A DNA stretch of 64,000 nt, taken from the NCBI GenBank assembly GCA_948099385.1, contig CANUEZ040000165.1, positions 7,638,501 through 7,702,500 of the forward strand. Direction: 5' to 3'. The position numbers were made by a program, and so were the translations under genes. The DNA comes from Fasciola hepatica (Eukaryota > Platyhelminthes > Trematoda > Plagiorchiida > Fasciolidae). Each line of letters opens with the position of its first letter. The first letter of the stretch is position 1. The notes beneath the pieces are model-generated. The model saw only the letters and a list, made by a program, of their open reading frames with translations. It was not told the DNA's origin and made no database searches. Positions 36,301 through 48,300 of the stretch are shown piece by piece.

Positions 36301-39300
36301 CCTAGTGACCTGACAAATTACCTATCTCTAACGGAATGGTTTCTCCGAGGCCTAGAATGCTCGAAATGCGATTTTTCGGTCGGTCCACCATGACCGATTA
36401 TTACTGGCCTTCGTGTTCGTGACTGTTTTAAAGGCTCTCAACTTGGTCTTTCAGTTTCGTTCCTCAGAGTAGTGCAAGCAACTTATCTTCCAGATCTAAT
36501 GATGAATTACCTTTGATATTCATACGAAGGCGCTGTGGTTCGACTTGCAGAGGAATCGTTTACGTTCTGCCGTAGCAACCGGCAAGAGGACCCGTTATCT
36601 CTTTTTTAACCATTGTGGCCACGAACGAGGTAGTTACCAACTCTTGTCTTGCTCTTGGTCTTACTATAGGTGGGACACATATCAACCATCTGGCGTATGC
36701 GGGTGATCTGATCTTCTTCTCTTGAATGGTGTTCGGTTACAGGGACGCTTGGCCGCTCTCTCTACAGCTTTAATGGATGCTGGGATGAGCACTAATGGTA
36801 ACAAATCGATCGGACTCCCGCCACGTAAAGATGGCATAAGCAGCTTCATGATCCTATAATCTACCGCTCATAAGTTCGACGGGAGGCGAATGCAAGCATC
36901 TGGTGGTGATCAAACGAGGAAGTATCTTGGCTTGGTGTTCAACTGGAAAGGACGAGTACAACCACGTTCAACATGCAAGACTGAGTCAGTGCTGCGGAAC
37001 ATCGCCCGGACCCCCCTGAAAGGGAATCAGAGCCTGAACATCTTGGCTTAGTTCGATCTTCCAATGCTCTTTCATGAACTTGATCTTGGTGTACCCATTT
37101 ACGAGTACTCACACGTTTGGATATCAAGGTGTACGATAGGTTATTTGCTTGGCTTCGTCTTCCAAGGGAGGCAGCGCTGGGTTTCATCTAAGCCAAGAGA
37201 ATGACAGCATGATTAGAATTCCCCGATCTATCAATTTCAATACTCCTGGCTCAAAAGGTGTGCGTGGAAATCTTGGAGCGGTCGTCCGTGGATCCCGGCA
37301 CTTTTGCCGTCTCTGCCTCTGTGCTTCATCAACTGGTGCGACAAGCCAACCTTCCAGTCAGAGTGGCCTCTACCAGCATTATTGTTGCATTCGTGATCAG
37401 TGGTAAAACGTAATAACTATACTCCATTTATTTCTATGAAAGTAAACACAAAACCCGGCCGTGGCCGGTAAGCAAGCAGGGAAGTGCGTAGATAAAGTCA
37501 CCGAGCTGAGTTATCTGTATGCGCTACCGTACATTCGCCTTAGGCCAAGCAAGGTCAGTCGATATGTAGCGGGATCAATAAGTCCACATACAGTGAGGGG
37601 ACTAAAGCATGATTAAATACCAACGGGCGAATGTCCTGCATTAGAAGGATATTGATCAATTGTCCACGTAATAGGCGTGGCTGTTCAAACCGAATACAAC
37701 AACTATTACCAAAGGTGAAGTTACTGCTGCATGGACGAACGAGTTAACCGGCTCCTGTGGTGGTCGTTGTCTGCATGGTTTTTCAAGTAACAACGCAAGC
37801 TTCCTCTGGTTATCTGTAGGTGATGCCGTTCATTTAAGATTCTTCCTGCGGGCGAAATGGCTAATGTGGTGGTCTCCTTTCATCCAAAATCCAACGAGCT
37901 CAAGAACGGGTGGTTTTAACTGAGGAGCTGAAGTGCTGCGGGGGCTGTGGTAAGGTGGTGTCGACTGTTCATAACCTTCAGTGCTGTGTTGTCATCCACG
38001 AGACTCAGTGTGAACGGCACAACAAAGCAGTGCATTGGATGGGATCCTGTCTATCGAGAAAATGACACGAGGACATGGCCGAACGCCTCATTTCTCTGGA
38101 GCCACAACACTGCAAATCGGGTCGGGTCGCTTGCATAGGGGACTTCGTCTTTGTGCTTGATGTATGTGTGGTCTCTGGCCAAGTTTCCGTTAGTGGTTGG
38201 AAAGTCGAACTGGTCAAGCGCTCGGTACCTGCGATTCAGGATGCGATTCGGTCAACCCTGGGCCAACCTTTAGTGAAGCTCAGGCATTACCCGGTCATCA
38301 TCTCCAATCTTGGGCTTCTGCACAGACGGTCTAGCACTGGTTTGTGCCATCTGGGTCATGGTCGTTTCGAGTTGGCGAAGGTGTATCAACCTGCGGTAAT
38401 TAGATGGCTCAAATGTTACGATGCCCACGGTAATGGTCACTAAGTCTGGCCCGATTCTCCAGCTGATCGACCTCAGATATGACGTGCTGTAATGAAACCT
38501 ACCAGAAGGTACAGGACTGAGGCAGAGGATCGGTTTTACACGTATTTGTATCGCTCTATGCCTCTCTAATCATAAGAGGACTGTTTGTATAGTGGGAGAT
38601 ATGCTTGTATCATATCTCTTTCGTCCTTTCCGTTCATTGCTGCACCCCTCCCCCCGGTTGTCGTCATAAATGACTGGATAGAGAATGGTAAAATGGTATT
38701 CAAGATGTCACCAATGCACCTGGTTATGTAATATGCGTGGGGAATTCGTGTTTGGGGCCACGTGACCTAAATATCCTATGTTTGAAGATTATGGACGACA
38801 TGGTCAAGTGCCGCACTTTAATTAAACCCCGTTCTTCGTTCACAGTCGTAAGTCCTACTATTTTTCTTCCTTTGTGTTTTTGCTACCGAATTGGTGGTAT
38901 TGAAACGTTTCAGGAAAAACCAGAGCACAGAACTTCGAAGTCAATCGTCGGATGATAGGAACTGAACTTTGTTTATCCTAAATAAGACGACAGAGAAAAC
39001 GGACTACCTGTGGTTTTTTGAGCAGTAAAAGCAGACCGGTAGCAGCCCAATTCATACAGAACTAAACGAAAACGTCAATCAGGATTCTTCAAGTATGGTA
39101 GGTTTGAGGTTGAGAAGATTTAGCGGAGGGTCGCGTCTGACCGTCGCCAATCACATTCCCCAACTGGCAGGCTCTAATTGACCGCGACGCCGTTCCTGAA
39201 ATATTTTAACATTATAACAATTAAAAAAGCAAATAAAAGGACGAAGATAAAGATTTCGAATCTTCATCAGTAGCAGTTCATATCTATCAAGTCTCAACTG

Positions 39301-42300
39301 GGATTCGAATCCAGTGTGCATGATTTTCAGTGAGGCGCAATGTTACTATCCGGGTTGACTCTCAATGACTTGGTTTACGTCAACACCACATATTATGGTG
39401 CTCTTCCGTCACTGGCTTTCCAGCGATAACAACTCATCAACGGCACAGCGATCGAATCCTATGAATTACGAACTCTCAGTAGGGGAATAAATTAGACGAA
39501 GACAATCCGATGAGAATCAATCCCGATGGCCTGGTGGTTAGGCGTTTGATTCAATAATCCAGTCCGAGTTGCAGTTCGAAACGGAGCTTCACGGATGAGC
39601 ACTGCTGATGATTGCTACAGGGTTGTGCATGAGTGTAGTGGAAGGGAAATATACCCCATAGCCTCAAAGGCCCACTGCATAATTAGAGACAGTCAGCCAC
39701 CAGACCTTGAGTCTTGGAGTGGAGAACAACATAAGGTCCAATAGGTCAGGTGTGGTAACGAGCCACTGGAGCATGGATTACTATGTACCATTAATGTGGC
39801 CGTTGGTATCAGGATTCGAACATCTGACCTCCGATGTGGTCAGCACATGCTCAAAACCACTGGACCACTAACCGTCGAAACAACTGGACAGTACTCCTAC
39901 GATACTGCATGATCAAGTAAAATTGCCACCTGCTCATACATGACGTAGAATAAGCTCGTCGACCTATGAGGTAAGTTTGGAACGCGAAGATACCTGTTTT
40001 CTTTATGCTCCTATTCTTTTCGCCCTTTATTCAACAATGCTGAAAAGAAGCAACGGAAACTAGAGCACAAAAATGCCCGGTTAATGGTCGAATCAGCTAA
40101 ACTGATACGTATTTTCGATACTACACTGTGATCAAGAAGGGTATATATTGATGTCTTAAGATAAGGATATGATCAAGACAGCTCCAGTTTGCCCAATAAG
40201 GAAGCTTGATTTGCACGTGTTCTTTGCCTCCCCACAATCCGGACACGAATTAAAACCCTTTCTCTGCCTGCTACCCGAGGACAAGTGGTGCTCACACAGT
40301 CAGCATAACGGGCTTTCAACTTTCCTGTCCCGAGTTCGAATCCTGCTTCCGCCCCCAGTCGCTTTAACTGGAAAACTCAAATCGGCCGCGACGCCATTCC
40401 TGAAATCGTGTACCATTATTATATAATAAGATTAAACAAAAAGGTAAAAACAGATAAAAAGACATCCAGGTCCCATCTGTCTGCTTCCAAGCAATTGTCC
40501 CAAATAGATGGGATAAAAAACATCATTTGATCCGCTCTCCGTACCTTCATTCTAACATACTCCGCCTCATTCGGAGTTCAGGTTTGGTCAACCAGTTATC
40601 AATGCGATGCTGGCGGGGGGGGGGGCAAGTTAACCGTCCCCAATTTCGGCTTCGTTTAACAACTGACCGTCATGGAACAGAACTACAGAGTGGGGCATTT
40701 CGAAGGAAAATTTATGGGTGGAAAAAAGCCCTCAGACATTCAGGGATGTTAGTTACTACCACTCTCACCAATGGGGGGGGGTGTTGATGCGGCAATGTAC
40801 CACATGTAATGATTCAAGCGCATACGAGAGAAACACACACACAGGCAGAGATAAGGGCAGATGATAAGCAAGAAGTTGGACCCCTGTTGCGCGAATGTTG
40901 GCGTCCGTCAAAGATTAAATTAATTTTCAAAATTAACCTCGTTTTTGGTCAACCTAATTAGCCAGGAATGTGGGGATGGGAATCACGGCTAATGCTTTGG
41001 AACAGATGTCCGAAGTTGAACACACAGTTCTTCCCCCATCGTCTCCCAACCTTCCAGTGAGCTAGACACGAACGAACCGCGGTTATGTGATAGATAAACC
41101 AAATGTTCACGAACCCGTTTGTTGGTTTGGAATGGGATATAGGACACCGAAAACTGTTACCGAGAAAACGGAATTAAAGATAAATTCATTCTTTGTAAAT
41201 TTCTCTCGCTCTCTCTCTATGCTTGTATGTGAAGGTGAGTGAGGAGGAAAGGATAGAAAGACTACGGAAGCCATGTCGTTGTGAAACGATAGGCTCCTGA
41301 TAGGTAACCGGCCGTGGTCAAACGGTCGTCCTGTCCTGAGCTGGAGTCCTGCTGCGGCCGACGCCACTGGTAACTGTTTTCATTTATTAGCTTCAGTTTA
41401 GCAGCGAACCCTTTCTGAAATATTGTATCATTATTATACGACAAACAGCAAATAAAAGAATAACAGAAATATACGGCACAATTCTGGTGCCCTCAAACAG
41501 TGGTTGGTTAACTGAAATGGAAGGCAGATACTCACTCACGTTCGAAACCTAGGTCTACGAGTAGATCAACATAGATGAGTTTCCATTACGTTGCACTCGC
41601 TTCTCAAAATAGCGAGAATAAACTTGATCGAGCCCAAACTCGAGTTTTTACCTCAGGTTGGCTATTTTACACAAGATCAAATATAATAAATGATTGGAAA
41701 TGGGAAGTTTCCACTGTTCACAGCTTCACTCTTCAGGATTAGAGACAGTGGGACACTTTCCGCATGAGCCTCGTCAACAACAGCTCCAAAATGTAGGCCT
41801 CATGAGAGAGAGATCTCAGCCACTTCTTATTCAGATAAACATCAAGTTTCGTCTCGAAATTCTCTCGGTTTTGCTCTTCCTCCAAGTCAGCTAGCAGTGA
41901 GTTCCACAAGTTAGTCTTCCTTCTGGATGGACTGCGACCCAAATGTGCTCTAGTCGACTGCAGCTCCTTGAGTGTCAAAGAATGTCCCCTTGTGCACCTG
42001 TGATCCCGGAAAATAAATTCTGCTCGTAGTTTAGGCCCTATCTCGCCCGGAATTATTCGCTAAACACGTGAGTAGTGTACATCAGTCTATGGACATCGAA
42101 CGAACGTCGGATGCACTTACCCTGCCAGTGTGGTTCCGGATTTTAGACGACGAAGTTACTATCATACCCAAATCAAGCTCACAGGTGGTTATCCGAAGAG
42201 CAGATCTCTGGAAGGAGTAGACATGGCTGGGCTTTGGTCTGCCTCCCTGCATCTGCGCACACTTTTGAATGCTCAGCGGATGGACCGACGATGCAAACCA

Positions 42301-45300
42301 GACCGAAGGGGACACAAATCTGCTTACAATTCACCGTGGTCTGCATCGGTCCTGATCACTGGTCAGAGTTTTAGGTCATCACACCGAGACTTGATGTGTG
42401 GTAGTAGAGGACTGACGAACACCCTGAATAATAGAGGACGGAAAAACAAGCCCGCTGCAAGTCGTTGGCCAAAACCCTGTTGACACCGTCTTCGTTCCTC
42501 GAAGAGATTTTAGAACGTAGGCACCTCTTCCATAGACTCATCATCTGTGTTTTCTGGATCTGAAAGCAGCCTTCAACTCAGTCTGTCGAGTGGTTTTCTA
42601 GCACTTCCTCTTACTGGAAAATTGTGCCCCAGATCACATTCATCAGAAAATTTCCGTAGCTGAATGACCGGAAAAAAGTCTGGACTTCCGTTGATATTTC
42701 ATTCGAATACGCCACGAGAATTGGTGTGCGCCAGCGTTATTTCTCCCTCCTATTCGGTTTGACTTCTCAAATGAGACTGTCATGGAGACTACCCTTCTGA
42801 CACAAGAGGATAGTGGTAATACAATTTGCTCAGCTGGAAAAGCGTCAAACCTTGGGCACACGGACGACATCATTCCTCTAAGTGAATACCCAGGTAAACT
42901 GTGAGTTTCTCCTCGGCCATTTGAACAACTGTTTAACCATGTTCAGAGTACAGTTTACACCTTAAAAATCCAAGGTACATTTGTAAGACCACATCTCATC
43001 CTGCTTTTCACCCAGATATCGGATATCGGATAGAATGCCTCCGTGTACACAGAAGTCGTCAGCGGTGTCGACGTGACATTTGTTTATGTATCAACAGTCG
43101 AGTGTACGCTGCACTAGTTAAGCCATTGCTTCCTCAAGGTTCATAAGCATGACCACTGCAGTTGGTATTTCGTCACCGATTACCTCGTAGCACTGCTAGA
43201 ATATGGTGGGAACATGGTATCGGCGAAGCTCAGATTGGGCACAAATTACTAGGTACTCGAGACAAATCATTAGGCGGAACACTTAAGCTAACCAGACTAA
43301 GGTGGTTGGGACATGGGTTGTCTCGTTTCTGGATAGGATTCCTCTGCCCACATTGTTCGCCTGGAGGGATAGTGGTTAAAAGATGAGCGAGGGTTACCAG
43401 TCCATAACATGGAAGAAAGGTATTGAAAATCTAACCACTGGACTCGGTCATGTAAAACTTATTAAGCTTCCGGGATGCAGTTCAAGAGGTTCATGCATTC
43501 AGTGGCTAGACGCTTTGGAGGAAATGACTAGATGTCGCGATCAGCGATGCCTTAGTATCCGCACACTTTTCCTATTGACTTGACGTTACTATTTGTAGTC
43601 CTGTTCCTATTTCCTTTCATCCTCTTGATTTTTTCACTTCCGACTGAGGTCCTCGTAGAGAGAAGGCAAGCAGAATCACCGCACTCGGTGCGCGGTTGAT
43701 GGCTTGACGAACTAAACGGAACGGAATTTCGATTAGGGTTTTGACAATTATCAGCCCATGGCTGGGGCTTCAGTTGTTGAAGATAATTGAACCGAAGCAA
43801 CTTAGCTCAAAGGAAGAATGAAACTACAAATAGAACAAAGGGGAGATTATTCCACGAAATATCCCACTTGTGCATACATAAAGTGGGAGAATGGTATTCT
43901 TTCTCGTCACTTGTGTTCAGTGGGTTGGTGTTGGCCTGGTTTGGTCAGAGACTGGATATCTTGGCGAGACAATTCACACTTTAAAAAAGTAGCCCCTTCA
44001 ATCGAATTAGAGAGCGAAGAAACCAAATTATTATTAGTAGTGGTATTACCTACTTGGTTATTATTATTTATTATGATGCTTACTATTTACACTACCGATG
44101 AAGCAATCACTACCCCGGGTACTATTATTACATCTACTGCAGTTACTACCATTGGTACCACTTCCAACACCTCCGAATATACCACATAACAAGTCGAAAT
44201 GCAATTGAAGCGCCCACAGTTATTACGTCGAGATTAGCAGAAAGAATGCACTTCCCCAGAACTGGTGGATTTGGATTTGCCTGCACAAATCCCACCAGCT
44301 GGTGTTATTTTTCCAGTACATGTTGTTACCGGCCGCCTGATACTTCGCCGCGGTGGTTTTGCCAACTCCAGTTGGTCCCCAAATCCACCAGACCTCCGTT
44401 CTCTCCGCTCGTTGTTTGTTGTGGCAGATGAGGTCTGATATGCGGAGGATGTTGTTGCAGTTTCTGTTGAACTGGACGCAGTACTGTTCTGTGAGTTCCT
44501 CGACAATTTTGCCCGCTTTATAGAGTTGTAAAATTTGTTTATCACTTGTGTTTATTGCTTTGCACCTGCTCAGCCGTGAATGTCGTTGCAATATTAGACC
44601 ACGGGTCTGCAACACGCGTATCAGACTTCTGACAGTGCTTCCTCGCAGCTTCCGGCTCTTACGAACTCAATGTGGGCAGCTGGCAACAATTTGCGGATGT
44701 AGCTGTATCTTTGTGGTCGGTTGCATCGCAAGTGGATTTGGTTAATTTTTGCTCCGGATTTACCTTTTTCCCGTTGGAATGTGTCCTGCAGGTTGTAGCT
44801 TTGGAAGCGTTGTTCAAATTGTTCATGAGCTCCGGTCGGATTGTTTTACGTGCAAATGAAGTTTCGTCCGAGCTGCGAGATTGCCGACATGACGAGGGAT
44901 TTACTGTGTTCTGCGTGCGCACCGATGTTGGTCGGCATGGATCGCTTGTTGTGTGTAGACTGATCGATATCTCCCCCCACCCCCCTAGGTTCCCAATGCT
45001 GGGGCCTTTGAAATCTCGGCGGCTGCTGGTGTCATGTGATGCAGTCTGCCGGGGATTCAATTTGTTCATAGAATATTGAATTCTTTTCTCAGTATGAATC
45101 ATCTATCAAATCCCATTCTGTTTGTTTTCGACACATTCGGGGTTTTTTCTGTGCTGATCATTCGGTAAAATTGAACAATGAGTCAAGGGGTCCGTATTGT
45201 TCGGTGTGGTCCATCATTCCCGATAAATGATCCTGTTGTGTACGATTTTGCTACGTACTTCATTTGCGACATAGCCCGTTTTTCATCAAGCTCACCTTTT

Positions 45301-48300
45301 GTTCCTCTTTATTCTCCTCGACAAATTCAAACAATTCACCTTCCGTCTTTCGTTTGGAAAAATCTCATTGAGTGGATGCAAACGAAGCTTGACCAGAGTT
45401 TTCAATCGATGGTCATGTTAGGCAACCGGTCGAATTCAAACGAACAAATGTAAGGCACAGCCTGTCGCAGCCGAGTGAGACCAGTGCTACTCTCCCCCTG
45501 TGTGTGTGTGCTTTCGCGTGTTCGCGCGATGATAAATCAATCGATAGCTGACATGCACTGCAATCTCCCCGCCTCAAAACATGTATAATCCCACACTTAC
45601 AACTCGGCAAATCGCCTTGAAAATAAAATGTGTGAAACAGACCAAACAGCCAGTTTCTACTCTTTATTTCTACTGGAAGGAGGAAGAGAATAGCCACAGG
45701 TTCGGTAAGAGGATGTCGATCTGAAGGAGAATAACGAATGTCCGAAAAAATGACAGCTGCAGCGGTTCCCACCAATTGCCCGGAAGGATAAACGCCACTG
45801 TTAGATTAGTAAAACTCGCAAGCTCTTTCGCTTTTTTCTCCATTCGTTCATCTGTCAGGATCTCACAAAGCGCACTCGTCTCAGTACTTCATTCGTTACT
45901 GAATGAATCCATGGATTTTCCAAAGATTTTATTGGCAAGAGGCGAAATAACCATAAAACGATTCCGTTGTATGAGAGGTGAATTATGAAGCTTCTTGGAA
46001 AGTACGACTTTTGGCAATGAGGACCATCGGGAGGTCGAGGAGTGCGCGTGACTGACTAATAAGCCCAATGACCTGAGCATGAACTCAGTCTCGGCCACTG
46101 GTCAACTAAAGAGGTCGTTGGCTCCGCTCTCGACCAGCTAACAACTACTGCTGATTTATGTTCCAATCTGAAGCTTTTAGCCACTCCGAGATTCGAGGTT
46201 GTAGTCAGGAGATCATCCTCCACCCCGGTGTGGCTATGGTTTCTCCCCTTTCCGCTGTACTTAGGCTATCGGACAAATCAATAACACTCTGAAATATGTA
46301 TTCGATTTTTTCTGTTCCAATTGACACTAGGATGAATTTGGTTAGCTGATTGTACTTTGCACTCCACCTTCCACGCGCAAACCTCAGGTCATCTGACCAC
46401 CCTGCACTCAGAAGCACCGGATTCGAGTTTCGCTCTTGTTAGGACTCATCAGTGGTGCGCACCCTCCGCCGCACCCAGGGTATGAGCCCAGGCCCTTTCA
46501 CCTTGAAGGCATGTGTGCTACCACTGCGCCGCTCTGCGTTTCCAGCTGTCATAGAGGACAACATCTAAACGAACTTAACTTGGTGATTCGGATCAGCGCG
46601 GACGGGAGTCAGCCAACAAAGTATCATCAATCCCACACACTACTCGCAAGTAACTGCATGATATATATACTAGGGAGAATGCATAACTATTGGGATAGCT
46701 TTCTCTCTCTCTCTCTCTCAAGTAGGCAAGCTTCATTGAGCAGAATTGTTTTTATTTATTTCTTCCTCGATGATTCAATTACAGATGATGCATCAACAAG
46801 CAGGGACGAAAACCATGCCTGACCAGCGTATATACGCGACAGTAGTGAAGTAATTTGACTGACACGATCTGCAAAAGTTGTTCGATGAAATTAAGAGCTT
46901 CACGAACATCTTGAATGTTGGCTCATAAGATGTATTTTGAGCGCTGTTCGAATTCATCATGCTTACCTTACCAAAATGGCTAACATGAAGTACCTGATTT
47001 TGGTGACTAATCTCTGGAATAGAAATAAAATGTGGGAGAGTTGATTTGTTTTATTTGTTGTTCATGTAATTTCCCAGTGCTCTGTTATCTGGGTGGGTGG
47101 CAACTTACTGAATAGCACGTGAGGTGGATCAAACACGGAACACAAAGATAATTACACTGGATCGATCAGCGGATTTTTGTAGATATCAGTCGACCGGGCG
47201 ATGAGGTGTCAGTAACAGGTTAGTCGTGCACTCCACACTGAACTAATACCTTTTTTCTCAATCCGTGCTCTCAGTTACCGAGTTTCGATTGACGTCAAAC
47301 CGGGTGGAGTTGAACTCAGAGGTAACTGATTAAGGACTGGAAGACAAAGTTCACAATTTGGGTAATATTTGACGTCACAAGAGCCATCATCCGTGTATTG
47401 GGTAGAAAGTCCAGTACAAGCCGTGGGATTGGAAGTGTTCACGCAAGAAGAGTCCGGCAATCAGCCAGTCAACAAAGTCAGTAAGTCAGTCAGTTTTTCA
47501 ATCAGTAAATTCTGTCAACTCTTCCTCCGTCTGATTTCAAATCTAATTTATACATTGCTTTGTGAGGAAAGCTTTCCACTTGGCAGGCACATAAGAAGGA
47601 GTTCTCGTCATGGCATTCGTTTTTCTCCAATTCACTTTTTACCCCGAACGCCGATCCAACCAAATCATGAAAACCGCCACCAATTTCCATCGCACACACA
47701 CACACACACACACATACACACACACACACAACGGGCCAGATATAAATTGTGTGCACGGTTTCCTTAAGAATTTCTGTTTTGATGGTTGCTTTTGTTGTCG
47801 TCGTCTGACCATGTTGATTTCCTCGGAATTCGAATAAGAAACCTCCCAACGCCCACAGAAGCGAATTCGTCGATACAAAAAATGCGAGATGCTCCTCAGT
47901 ATTCAAACTAATGGTGGGGGATACGATCACGGAAAGTACAAACCAACTGTCCCATTTACGATAGCGCATTCACTGAAGCACTGACTCTAAATTACGAGAG
48001 GGCCTGAAGAAAAGTACGCCTCGATGAAAACCAGCGTCTCTTGGACGCAATGTCCAGTGCCGTCAACCATGCAATCATAATGACGAGACTGCTCCTTGAC
48101 CTGGTTTGATGACTTGCGTCCTTCTGCCACCCAAAGGACTACGCAGGATGTCTTTCTCAAGCCGAAGATTAAATCATGCCTGGCAGGTCAACGTGTAGAG
48201 GTCAGATGAAGATCAGTCTCTCCGGGCCAAATTTTGGACAATATCTGATTCTAGCCACTATGCCCTCAAATAAACTAGGGGAGAAACAGTCTACCGGTCA

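Noticed and set aside
44940..45180. A viral replication origin (nonanucleotide stem-loop) next to the Rep fossil
   Set aside because: No TAATATTAC-like loop on a clear stem was found; the nearest match is too weak.
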